Origin: Entamoeba invadens IP1
Lineage: Eukaryota > Evosea > Mastigamoebida > Endamoebidae
NCBI RefSeq assembly: GCF_000330505.1
Contig: NW_004440286.1
Span: forward strand, 125,775 to 189,774
Direction of reading: 5' to 3'
Length of the DNA: 64,000 nucleotides
Numbering within the stretch: the first letter of the stretch is position 1; the number at the start of each line of letters is the position of its first letter. Positions 20,372-31,013 of this stretch are shown in pieces. The notes beneath the pieces were generated by a model. That model saw nothing but the letters and a program-made list of their open reading frames with translations. It ran no database searches and had not been told where the DNA came from. The position numbers and the translations under genes were made by a program.

Positions 20372-21117
20372 ATGAAGAAGGCGAAGCCAGTCAAGTGTTT
20401 GCTTCTTGGGGAGTCTGGTGTAGGCAAAACTGCATGTGTCCAGCGGTTAGTAGAGACGACATTTGACAACATGTATACTGCGAGTGTTGGTGTTGATTTC
20501 AAGATAAAAGAGATACCCATTGGGGATGAAGTTGTACGTATCGAGTTGTGGGACACTGGTTTGTGTTTCTCAATATAACTACAAGTATTAAATACTAATA
20601 ATAATAATTATAATAACTCTAAGCTGGACAAGAACGGTTTCGTTCAATCACCAAAACGTATTACCGAGGCTCTGATGCTGCTGTCGTTATGTTTTCCTTG
20701 ACCGACAAAAACTCGTTTGATCGTATCGCGTATTGGCTTAACGAAATGCAAGACTTGCAGAAACGCCCGATAGTAGTGTTAGCGGGGAACAAGTGTGATT
20801 TAACGTCGGAGCGGTCTGTCTTTGCGGAGGAGGTCACTGCGGCCTTTCCCGATTTGAAGTATTTTGAGACCTCAGCGGAGAGTGGGAAGAACATTACCGA
20901 AGTGTTTCAATGTTTAGCTCAAACGTATGTTGATCTTTTACATAAGCCATTAGAAGCTAAAAAGATGCGAGAAAGCTTTCTAGTGCGGTCGTCCTCATCG
21001 AAGTCATTAAGTATAGAAGAAATCGATAATATTCCCGCGGCTCCTGTTCCACTAGTGAATGCAGACGAACCCGTGTTATTGTCCTCTTCATTAAAAAAGA
21101 AGAAGAAGTGCTGTTGA
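20372..21117 (+). CDS. Rab-family small GTPase, two exons
   Basis: Membrane-trafficking GTPase of 226 aa. The exons are 20372-20558 and 20624-21117, with a 65-bp intron (donor GTTTGT, acceptor TAAG) that splits the WDTAGQE motif. The P-loop is GESGVGKT, G3 is WDTAGQERF after splicing, G4 is GNKCDL and G5 is ETSAES. The C-terminus is KKKKKCC, a double-cysteine prenylation site. All catalytic residues are present, including the switch II Gln. The exact Rab subgroup cannot be assigned by eye; it is one of the many Entamoeba-specific Rabs. Confidence 0.92.
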
Positions 21118-21230
21118 TTGTATTTTTTTACTGTTTAACTTTTAAGAGGGGCCTTTGAACAAAAAATCGCGATAAAAACAACTGGAAATTAGCGCAACAC
21201 CACCAGCGTTCGCACTGTAATGAAATTCAA

Positions 21231-21401
21231 TTAGAACTTTTTCAAGACACTTTCAATCCCATTTTTCGTCAAATCAGCTTGCACCGTCTCTACATAATTC
21301 TTTTGCATTTTGACAAACGCGTCCATCACCTTTTTCGTTAACGCGTCGTTGTCTGCATACCCTTTCCCACCATTTAAGACTTCTTGGATCATTTGCTTCA
21401 T
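21231..21401 (-). CDS. 56-codon ORF: small protein or terminal exon of the kinase-GTPase gene
   Basis: A short ATG-started minus-strand ORF (21401 to stop at 21231) with gene-like composition in AT-rich surroundings. It encodes a Lys-rich helical peptide beginning MKQMIQEVLNGG and ending VLKKF. It lies just downstream of the kinase-GTPase gene on the same strand. That gene has a GTTTGT donor at 21548 in phase 0. An AAG acceptor at 21396-21398 would join codon CAA (21395) in phase 0, making this the last exon through a 153-bp intron. AAG is a weak acceptor, so an independent small gene is equally possible. Confidence 0.45.
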   Translation of the reverse strand: MKQMIQEVLNGGKGYADNDALTKKVMDAFVKMQKNYVETVQADLTKNGIESVLKKF

Positions 21402-21512
21402 ATTAATATATTAATATAAAGAATTAAATGTTACTGATGAAATATAGTAAATTATAATATAGTTTATATTTTAATATAGTACTAATTAAATATGGTATAG
21501 TGTATGTGAGAG

Positions 21513-24500
21513 TTAAGATATTAATAGATATAGTAAAAAGAAACAAACGAAATGCAAGTCAGTCAAACACTGCACCCACACGACACAGACGGCTGTAAAT
21601 TCATTGGGCTCAAAGACGGGAGAATCACAAAAGAAATTTGCAATGGTCTTCCCAACATCCTTTTTACTCAACAAGAAATTTTGAATGACTTTCGAGGCGA
21701 CTTTGACGGTGTGAAAGTCCGCCATATCCCACAACTTGTTCAACTTAGTCAAGAGCTGTAACACCCGCTTTAACTCGTATTCGTTGTTTGTTCCAAGACT
21801 TTTATAATACTCCCGAAGAAGCTTCTTACTAGTTTCTATTTTGCGTGTTATTGAAAGGGACTGGCCCGAGACAAAATTTGATTTCATCGCATCGGGAAGC
21901 ATCGAAATAGTCAAGTCAATCACTTTATCATATTGATCGACATTAGTTCTTGCCATGATCGACTGTTCATATCCGCACGCGTTACAAAATACTACGTTTT
22001 GTTTCACAAACACACAGATATCGTCCGACTTACACCGACTACATATATTTGCAGACCCGCGCGGGACCTTTTCTGGTGGGAGTCCGATAGTCGTGACTAC
22101 TCCAACGCACTTCTCAAATTTGTAACTCTCAATTTTAGTCTTCAGCTTCGTGAGCTCTTCGTCAGACAACAAATCTGCTTTATTAATAATAATGACCATC
22201 GGAATGTCAAACAACGTACGACAGATCTCCTCTTCCATCACATCAAACCGCGACGCAGTCGCATCTACTACATACCACACACAGTGGATTCGTTCGGAGC
22301 TTTTGTGGACTTCCAAAAAGCTTCGCGTGACCTCCCAGAAGTCGTTTTTCGTCTTCATTTCAATCCCCTTTGCGTCGTACAAAACAATTGATTTGTGTGG
22401 GTGGATATACTTCGTATAGTACTTTGTAGGTACACTATCGACTTCTATGTTACTCGAAAAGAATCGTTGCGCCAAGGATGTCTTCCCACACCCAGCTTTC
22501 CCACATAACAAAACACTCACACGACTCTTCTCTACGGACTCCTCATACGACCGCCTGAAGCTCGTCAAGAGCGGCTGCGAGCTTTCAAGTAAAAGGGAGT
22601 CAAAGGACTTCTCATTCAAAATAAGACAGACATTCTCTATTTTATCAACAAATTGTTTTCGAATCGTCTCGATGAAGTTTCGGAAGTCAATTCCAGCGCC
22701 GTCGGTCATCGCAAACTCCAAATAGGTGTTTGAGTTTGGCGTCTGCCCGACACGACACCCCAACACAAACTTCATCTGCATTTTGAGGTGGAAACAGTAC
22801 ATCGTATAGCAGCTCCTCGTGTTGTTTTTACACATCACGCCGTTGGATTCCAATATATTGTGTATAGTGTTCCACGCGTTATCTATCGTCGTGAGTGTCG
22901 AATCTATAATAATCGTTTTCTTTGTGAATGAAAATGGCATACAGACATCACACTTCGTGAAACTCGACTCTTCTATCTGTTCAATTGAATACCTCTTCTC
23001 CGGGTCTATAACAAAGATATGTGACAGTAATTGTTGCACTTCCATTGGAACAGAGTCTGGTAACACATAGACAGCATATTTAATCATCTTGACTGTCTCT
23101 TCAGGGTCTTTCGAATAAAACGGATACTTCCCCGTTAACATTCTGACTAATATAACACCAATAGACCAGATATCCGCCTTTTTACCTCTATAGCAGTGGT
23201 CAAGTAATTGCTCTGGAGCTATATGATATAAACTTCCCACAACATTACTCTGCACAAAGTCCCAATCAGTCACTATAAAACTACTGTGACCAAAGTCGCA
23301 GATCTTCAAGTTAATGCCATCGCGGTCTAATATCAAATTCTCAAGTTTCAAGTCTCTGTGGACTATTCCATTGTCGTGACAATACTTGACACCACTCAAA
23401 AGCTGTTTAAAGAAGTTTCGAGCAACGGGAATAGAGAACGGTGCTATTGCAATATGTTCCGCAAGACTTCCCCCGGGACACAACTCCATGACAAAATAGA
23501 GTTGGTCATCATTTTCAATGACCTCATCGAGTCGTACGATATTCGGATGATTCAATTTGCGCAGACTCGAAATTTCATTTTCAAGGTGCTCCAAATTGAT
23601 CTGCGAGTTCTTGTTGAAGATCTTGATCGCCTTTTTCTCCCCAGTGCGGCGATTGATAGCAAGTCGGACACACCCCTCACTCCCTTCTCCCAATTTCCTC
23701 TGAAGTTCATAGTCCCCGACGAGTCGGATGCTGTTCCCCTCTGCTTTCAGGCGGTAATTCTTCATTATCATATTCGCCAAGAACGAGAACTCCGCCTGAC
23801 AAAGAAACGATTTGTTCTTATATGAATACGTCTGGAATATCATCTGTGCCTCTTCTTCGACACTCTGTGGTCGACTTTGTGGGCACTCGTACAGTAAATT
23901 TTCAATAGTGATTCCGTCGTCGTAGAGCACTTCAAGGATGAATTCCAAATCCTCGATATCGATCTTCCCGTCCTTTTTCGTGTCCGTCAAATTGAACAAG
24001 TAACAGGTGAACGCCTTATACTTTTGTGTGTTCTCTACTACACTCAAAAATCGATGTTTCATCTCTTGATCAAACAACGACCACAACAGCGACATCTCTT
24101 GAGATGGTATTTGAGACACATTAACTTCACCCTTAGCACCGGGAGTCGGAGTAACACTGTTGGGTGGCATTTGAAGTAACGTGGCGGGGTTCAACCCTGG
24201 CGTGACTCCAGGCGCGGGGGAGTCGCTTGGTGTGATCATACTAAAGACAGCTGGGGTGGGCGATTTTGATGTTTCTGGGAGTGATGGTGTTGTTAACGGT
24301 GCGAGGTTGCAGTCCGGCGTTTCCGTCACGGAGCATCGAATCTTCGGGAGTATTTTCCGCGAGTCGCTTTCTTTCATTTTGTCCTTCTGGCTTTGTTCAC
24401 AGCGCGTTTTTAAATCGCTCACATAACAGATTAACTCGAGAAAGTCTTCATACGTCAGCCTACCCTCCCCGGTCGAGTCGTACTGGATGTAAGTTCATTG

Positions 24501-24696
24501 GAATAGTTTGCATATAGTTGTTTTATAACATTATATAGTACATAGGAAAGCAAACAAGAAACATCATTACTGGGGAATGGCATACAGTTGGGATGAAAGA
24601 TTCTTCTTTGATAAGATCAGAGAGGACAAGGTACCCTTTGTTGCCGTAGTCAAGTTTCTCAAAAAGCTTCTTTGTATGTGACAAACGGTTTCCCAT
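21513..24696 (-). CDS. EF-hand / Ser-Thr kinase / P-loop GTPase / zinc-ribbon fusion protein
   Basis: Predicted membrane-linked, Ca-responsive kinase joined to a GTPase. The exons are 24696-24556 and 24482-21513 (73-bp intron, donor GTTTGC, acceptor CCAG, phase 0), giving 1036 aa. The N-terminus is MGNRLS, a likely N-myristoylation signal. EF-hand-like units follow; loops DSTGEGRLTYED and DTKKDGKIDIED are the best conserved, and the layout recalls calcineurin B. After a Pro/Thr/Ser linker comes a kinase (about 305-560): LGEGSEGCV, KAIKIF, HRDLKLEN, DFG, APE. A KA1-like segment follows. Then comes a GTPase (about 703-920) with GKAGCGKTS, DAKG in place of DxxG, and NKAD. A zinc ribbon (CSRC...CNAC) is inserted near 860-883. 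The true C-terminus may lie in the 21231-21395 exon. The kinase resembles the SNF1/KIN1 branch. Confidence 0.8.
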
Positions 24697-25591
24697 AAGG
24701 CCTCAATTTTTCACAGTTCCAAAAGTCAGTTCACTTTTCTTGGTGTTAAAATTTTGAAATTCTCTTGATTTTTTTTCTATTTGTATAGCTTTTTTACTAA
24801 TCTAGAGAGCTTTATGATGTCAAAGTATTATTAGAATTATTAATTCAAATGATATTTCTAACTAGATCGACATTTGACGCGTAGATTATTTTGAATTGAA
24901 TTAAGAAGATTATTTAATTAATATTCAGGGATAATTCCCTATTGTATTTTTAGGTTTTACCCACTTTTTCAGTCATTATTCTTTAGTATTAATTAGTATT
25001 CGAAACTAAAGAGTAAAACCTAAAAAAACGGGTTTTTTTAAACAAAAAAAATAAACAAAACTATTTTGATAGTTTGATTTTATTTAATTGAATGGTTAGT
25101 TATTTAATTATGATTTAAAACAGTTATTTACAGTTTACAAAAAAAATATTATTATTATTTATAATAAATAAATAAATAAATTTAGTATTACTTTTGCTTT
25201 TTTTTTTATTTTAAAATTGTAATTGTTATTGAACTATTCTAAAAAGTAATTAAACTATACAAAACCTAATAATAAGTTAAAAATAAATTAACAAAAATGT
25301 TTTTGAATTTTGTTATTAGAATTAATTTTTTTAATTAATAATAAAATATAATCACTAAATTAACACTATTGTAAAATATATCTAATAATAACTATTATTA
25401 ATTGATAGTTAAAATTTATTTAGTTTTTTTTAATTATAATTATAATAATTGTAATTGTTTTAATTCACAAAAAGAATTATATGATTATATAATTTAATTT
25501 TAAATATACAATAATACATTTTAAACAATAATAAAAATTGACTGTACTATATGTTCTATTAAAATGAATTATACTAATTGCAATGAATGGA
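24697..25591. other. AT-rich intergenic region with an inverted repeat
   Basis: No coding signal seen. TTTTTAGGTTTTAC at 24947-24960 pairs exactly with 25013-25026. A shorter inner pair (CTTTAGT/ACTAAAG) makes a nested stem. Confidence 0.6.
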
Positions 25592-26928
25592 TTATTGATT
25601 TGTGAGGCAGTCGATGTATTCCTGTTCGTTGTGGTGTGTGAAAGCACAAAGCAGTCTTTCTCTACAATTTCCTGTGCAGACAAAATCCTCTGCCTTAAAG
25701 TGTTTAACAAAGGTCTGGAATACACTCTCGTCTTTTCTCATAGCATCAGTCCACTCTCTCAATCCCTCAACATCGAACCTCGTGATACCATAAGTTTCTC
25801 CAGCATTATAATCCTTCACCCAATTATATCCAGACTCCATCAAATTGCACTCTGAAATGTTCAACATGAAAGTTTCCCAATTGACGACAGAATCCTTGTC
25901 GTATTCGATGATTTTAAATTTAGGGTTTAAATTGCCCCAAGTCGTTAACGCGGGGTTAACGATACTTGGGAATGTAGCGTCAGTGTAGTTTGGTAATAAT
26001 CTATACGCGTCCATATGAGTATGTCCGCAGAGTTGAGCGATAACGATGCCACCGTATGTCTTCATGATGTCGGCATAGTCTTCGTTGAATTTTGGAGTCA
26101 GTTCCAACGTCCCGTCGTCACGTATTCCCATACATTCGTGTGATATTATCATCACCTTTTCATTGTTTTCTTTTGCATTTTGGAGGGTGTCTTTAAACCA
26201 AGCAACTTCATTCGCAGGGTCTGTTTCTTGGTACTCAGAACAATGTGTACTGAATGTATCGAAATAGACCAAATTAAGAGAAATGACTCTTATCCCAGGT
26301 TCAATGATTTCAGTGTAATATCCTCCTTTCTTAAACGTTTCTAAAGCTGTCGGACTTAACCAATCACTGAACAAATCACTCAAATGGTCGAGCATCCATT
26401 GAGACTTTGGGGGGTACCTAGACATGAGCACATGTGTGAGAGAAGAAGTATATTTATAATTAATATTACTATAAATAATAATTAAACAAACTCCCAGTTA
26501 GAACTGAGAAAATAGTCATGATTACCAGGAACGGGATACACTCGCAGACCAGGCATCCTCTTTTTCATCTGCTCAACAACAGAGGTAATCGTCTCTTTGT
26601 TAATTTCCTTCGATTGTCGAACTACATCACCAGGAACTGCGTCCATTAACCAAAAGACAACATCAGTTTTGTCTTTGTGTGCGTTGATAAAGTCAAACGA
26701 GGACGCTACGGTATCCAATGGAGCATAACAATTGGTATTACCACAACGACCAGCTACTTCGTTCTCTGTGTTCTTACGTGGACGAGAGTCTTCGTGGCAA
26801 CAGTCGATCGAAAAACATTTCGCAGCAGATCCAACACTGTACTGGTTATCGGTATGAGTGTCTGTGATCACCCACGCTTTATATGTCCCGCGTGTTGCAA
26901 AAAACAAGACAAAGAAAAGAAGGATCAT
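25592..26928 (-). CDS. Secreted acid sphingomyelinase-like phosphodiesterase, two exons
   Basis: Secreted calcineurin-like metallophosphoesterase, 420 aa. The exons are 26928-26492 and 26417-25592, with a 74-bp intron (donor GTTTGT, acceptor TAG). Residues 1-18 form a signal peptide. The family motifs are partly kept: DTH near residue 23, GNHD just before the intron, ISHE in the second exon, and GHTH. The GD block, normally TGDxxxHD in sphingomyelinases, reads WLMDAVPGDV, so the Gly and the catalytic-type His are replaced. Many cysteines (CCHE, CGNTNC, CTGNC) suit disulfides outside the cell. Hydrolysis of a phosphodiester or phosphoanhydride substrate is likely for the family, but activity here is uncertain. 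The C-terminus has no membrane anchor. Confidence 0.85.
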
Positions 26929-27409
26929 AAATATACTTTTAAAAGTTCTTTGGAAAAGATATTCATCGAAAAAGTCTCAGCAGATTTTTTTTACTATACT
27001 TATAGTTCTAGTTCTAATTTCTTTTTTATAAGAGAACACCAAAAAACATGTCAAAAATATTTCAAATGTTTTCAAATGATTATAAAAAACTATTATTTTT
27101 TAAATGATTTACTATATTTTATTTTTAACTTTATAGTAAATTAATTAGTATTGTTTATTATAAAAAATTAATTCATTTTCTTTTTTTTTTCTTGGTTTCT
27201 AGTTAAGAGAATGGTATACAGTATTATAATAATGATACAGTTCAGCTTTATTTAAAATATCTAATCTTCCCGATTTTAAACAATAAAAAAACAAAACATT
27301 GAAACACACGCCATCATCGAGGAAACAATTAACTAGTAAATATAGTAAAAAAAGCCATTAAAAACTGGAGGTCAAGCAGTGAAAACTAAAAAACAAACCC
27401 TTGTTTATC
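26929..27409. other. AT-rich divergent intergenic region
   Basis: Shared upstream region of the phosphoesterase (minus) and RPL6 (plus). Nothing coding is seen. Confidence 0.55.
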
Positions 27410-28027
27410 ATGTCCGCACCAAAGTGGTTTGTCCCAACAAAGTCGAATGGCACGAAAATGCCTGAGTACTATCCGACCGACGACATGATAGTCGAGCAAA
27501 AGAGAAAGTTGAGAACACGCAAGGGTCCAAAGCAAACCCCCCTCGACAAACCCGCTGCTAATCTCGAGCACTTGAGAAAGAGCATTGTCCCAGGTGTTGT
27601 TTGCATTATTGTAGCTGGCAAGTATGCTGGAAAGAAGGTCGTTTACTTGAAGCAATGCATTAAGTCGGGCTCTTTGATTGTTACCGGCCCATTCAAGCTC
27701 TCTGGTGTCCCATTACTTCAAATCAACCAACGCTATGTCATCGCCACTTCACAAAAAGTCGACGTCTCAAAGGTGAACACTGAAGGTATCGATTTCATGT
27801 TCTTCAAGAAGAATACTCCTAAGAAGAGAGACCACTTCAGAAAGGTCCTCCCACAAGAAGAAATTAAGAAGGACTTCGAAAGCAAGAAGGAAATCCTCTT
27901 GAACAAACAAAAACAAGTCGACGAAACTCTCATCCCAGAAATTAAGAAGACTCAGTACCTCAAAGAATACATGAAGACCCCATTCTCCGTCAGAGTTGGT
28001 CAATTCCCTCACCTCTTGAAGTTCTAA
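27410..28027 (+). CDS. RPL6: 60S ribosomal protein L6
   Basis: Large-subunit ribosomal protein of 205 aa. The eL6 signature is clear: [22 protein letters not shown], then LLVTGPFKL-type and [16 protein letters not shown] segments. These are followed by the basic KK..F..K helix region and the ending [11 protein letters not shown] placed the start at ATG 27410 (MSAPKW). Strongly biased codon use and a compact intron-free ORF fit a highly expressed gene. Confidence 0.96.
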   Translation: MSAPKWFVPTKSNGTKMPEYYPTDDMIVEQKRKLRTRKGPKQTPLDKPAANLEHLRKSIVPGVVCIIVAGKYAGKKVVYLKQCIKSGSLIVTGPFKLSGVPLLQINQRYVIATSQKVDVSKVNTEGIDFMFFKKNTPKKRDHFRKVLPQEEIKKDFESKKEILLNKQKQVDETLIPEIKKTQYLKEYMKTPFSVRVGQFPHLLKF

Positions 28028-28739
28028 GAAATTATGGGTATTTGTTGTTTTCTTTTAGCATTTTTGCATTTCATATCGACTTGGGTTTAGCTTTGGTTCG
28101 AGCCGCTTTATTTAATATATATTAGAACTTAATTTAATATATATTATCAGTTTACTTAATTTATTATTAATAATATTTAATAAAAGTTTATAATAAAGAT
28201 TCAATCAATAATAAAAAATTCACTCTTTTCTTTTTTGTCTTATAATTAATTTGTTTTTTTATAAATTTTTGCCTGATTTAAAAAAACATTTTTGATGATC
28301 AAAAATGTATCACAAAGTTTAAAAATACAAAATTTTGCAATAAAATCGGAACACTTATAAACAGAATTATAATTGAACATTGAAATATCAACGTTTTTAA
28401 ATGATTATATACTATCAAATAAAAACCATAATACTTGAATGATACACATTAATAAATCACAATATCATAATTATAATTTAAACACTGTTTGTAATAAATT
28501 GTTTTTTAAATTAATTATAATTTTTCGGTTTATGACTAGTTGGTTTCAGTATTATCATTTTAAGTTTTCATACACATAATATCTTATGACTGTTTCAACT
28601 ATACTTTGTACTAAAATAATATTTAAGCTTTAAATATTATTTAATTATCTTTAATTTTAAAAAATTGAATTATAATTTATAATAATTTTATATCATAAAT
28701 ATGGTTGTAATTGATAGAACTCAAAGACACAAAAAAATC
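28028..28739. other. AT-rich intergenic region
   Basis: Convergent region between RPL6 and the Lys-rich secreted protein. Nothing coding or structured beyond AT runs is seen. Confidence 0.55.
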
Positions 28740-30293
28740 TCACTTTCTCTTTTTTATTGATGCTTTTACTGGTTTAGGTGCTACTCTCTTTGGTGCTGGT
28801 TTAGGTGCGACTCTTTTGATCACGGGTTTTGGTTTTGGAGCAGCCTTTTTTACGACTGGTTTTGGTTTTGGAGCGATCTTCTTGACAACAGGCTTTGGCT
28901 TAGGTTTTGGAGCAACTTTTTTGATCGCGATTTTAGCTTTTGGCTTTGGCGCAGACTTTTTGGCAATGGGCTTCGTTTTTGGCTTCTGTGTATTTTTTGG
29001 TTTTGTTAATGTCGCTTTCTTTGGAGCAGCGATTTTTAATTTACTTTTGGGAGAAGCAAAACTTTTGCCGGCTCCACCTTTTTGTGGTTTCAAAGTTATT
29101 TTTTTCTTAGCAAAAGCAGGGACGATTGGGCCTTTAACTGGGATAGGCTTCTTTCCTTTTTTTGAAGAGTCTTTTGCTTTCAGTGTCACTCCAACCTTTG
29201 GTATTTTAATTTTCAAAGCACCCAACTTGTTTTTCTTTGTTAAATTTGCCTTCCCGGGTTTTTTAGCATCAGGGAACAGCTTGTCTATCGCACCGTTCAC
29301 CGTTTTAATAGCTCCATCCTTTACTGGCGCAAGTCCGTTTTTGATCTGATTCTTTAGTCCTGTTTTTGCTTGATCCTTTACGTATTCGCCCAACTTTTTA
29401 TTGAATCGTTGACCCAATTTCGATTTTTGAAAATCCTTAACAGACTCTTTGTTCTTAAAAGTGCTTGAGAGTCTCTTCAAATCAACTTTCTTTTGGGATT
29501 TTAATCGTGTTTCTTTCCACACTTTATTCAAATTCTTTTTCATAGTTTTCGGAGTGAATTCGCCCAGTGTTTTCGTCTTAAAGTCTTTTATATTCTTTTT
29601 ATAATCAAACGGACTTTTGAGTGCTTCTGCTGCTTTGCTCTTCAAGTTCTTCTTCGACAAATCTAACGACTTTCCTTGAAGTACTTTCATCCCAGCATCA
29701 GTTAAAGTATCAGTTGCCTTACTCACAACTTTGTTTACTCCCCATTTGACTACCTCCTTTCCAGTCTCCTTTGCAAGTCTCTTAATCGCCTCTTTACCTC
29801 CACCCTCTTTGTATCCAGTTGCTGTCTTACTAGCAATGTTCATCGTCTTCTCCGCTATCCCTCCTACAGTTTTAACAGCTCCAGATACTTTTTCAACAGC
29901 AAAAGCAGCTGTCGCAATCGGTGCAGCGACCACATTAACACCAGGGATGAATGATGCGACTTTGGCAACACCACCAACAACTTTGGCTACCTTGTTGACA
30001 GTGCCAGCAATTTTAGTCACTTTAGAAATGGTTTCTGTTACAGCAGGACCATTTTTCTCCATCCAAGCAGCAGCTTTGTCCGCGATTGCTTTTGCAGACT
30101 CTTTGAATTTTTCACCCCACTCCTCATCTTTTAAAAGAAGGTCAAAATCATCGTTTTCAAAAAAGGTCATGAAGCTGTCGATGTCATCATCACTGAAAAA
30201 GTCGCTCTCGTTGTCAAACAAACTGACCAAAGAATCATCAAAAGAGATTTTCAATGAAGCTGTCAAGGTTAGTAATATAGCAACAATTATCAT
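28740..30293 (-). CDS. Secreted Lys/Ala/Pro-rich repeat protein
   Basis: A 517-aa protein with a signal peptide (about residues 1-13). A short acidic region (FDNESDFFSDDDID, about 26-55) follows, and then a very long basic body. Residues 60-170 contain hydrophobic Ala/Val/Gly helices. The last ~120 residues are degenerate repeats of KKxAPKPKPVV and KRVAPKP, ending KKRK. The predicted charge is extremely positive despite the secretory signal. I recognise no enzyme or adhesion domain. The repeat tail looks like histone-H1-like or polyanion-binding sequence, so an extracellular or vesicular polyanion-binding role is inference only. The tail repeats invite copy-number variation. Confidence 0.75.
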   Translation of the reverse strand: MIIVAILLTLTASLKISFDDSLVSLFDNESDFFSDDDIDSFMTFFENDDFDLLLKDEEWGEKFKESAKAIADKAAAWMEKNGPAVTETISKVTKIAGTVNKVAKVVGGVAKVASFIPGVNVVAAPIATAAFAVEKVSGAVKTVGGIAEKTMNIASKTATGYKEGGGKEAIKRLAKETGKEVVKWGVNKVVSKATDTLTDAGMKVLQGKSLDLSKKNLKSKAAEALKSPFDYKKNIKDFKTKTLGEFTPKTMKKNLNKVWKETRLKSQKKVDLKRLSSTFKNKESVKDFQKSKLGQRFNKKLGEYVKDQAKTGLKNQIKNGLAPVKDGAIKTVNGAIDKLFPDAKKPGKANLTKKNKLGALKIKIPKVGVTLKAKDSSKKGKKPIPVKGPIVPAFAKKKITLKPQKGGAGKSFASPKSKLKIAAPKKATLTKPKNTQKPKTKPIAKKSAPKPKAKIAIKKVAPKPKPKPVVKKIAPKPKPVVKKAAPKPKPVIKRVAPKPAPKRVAPKPVKASIKKRK

Positions 30294-31013
30294 TACAATA
30301 TGAATTCCCTGTTTACATTGTTTTTTTATCCCCCCTTTAAAATAACTCTGTGGCTATTTTATTGATAATACTATATATTTTTAGTATACAACAATACAAA
30401 TTATCTCTATATTTTGAAACCATGCTTCTAATTACTTCCAGCTTGTTTAATGATTTTTTTTTCGTGTAATTATTGGTCATTTTTCGCTCTTTTTATGGGT
30501 TGATTCATTTTTCTTGTTTTTCATTTTTTTAGTTCATAATGACCCAAACTTATATTGTACAAATATATAGTTCTTTTTTAACTGGCATCTTTTTGTTTTA
30601 TGTTTAAAAATACAATTTTATTACTCCAAAATGGTAAAAAAATGATGGAAATTTTCATTTTTTTTCTTCAGTTTTGGTAATTATAGCTTTTTATAGCTTT
30701 TTAATTAAAACTGTAAACTTACTTCCCAATTATTTTTATTGTATATTTTGTTTGGATATTTCCTGTTTATTAACTCTATAAATATTTATTAATAAGTTAA
30801 ATAATAACCAAAAAAAAACTAAAATCTACCATATTATGTCTATTTTTTGAATTTAAAAATATAACTTTAATAATACAAAACTGAAAAATAGAAAAAGTCA
30901 ACATACTTTTAACCAAAAAAAATAAATTTGTTAAATTGTTATTTAAAAAAATAGATATATATAACCCGTCATAGCATGACGGTAACACTTGACGAAACAA
31001 TACAAAATGTGAG
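30294..31013. other. AT-rich intergenic region
   Basis: Spacer between the Lys-rich protein and the UBR-box gene. Nothing coding is seen. A 76-codon minus-strand ORF (30797-31027) has spacer-like composition and overlaps the last exon of the UBR-box gene in another frame. Confidence 0.55.

Noticed and set aside
28711..29349. Phe/Gly-rich 212-codon plus-strand ORF
   Set aside because: Antisense reading of the Lys/Pro-rich repeat tail of the secreted protein; repeats stay open on both strands.
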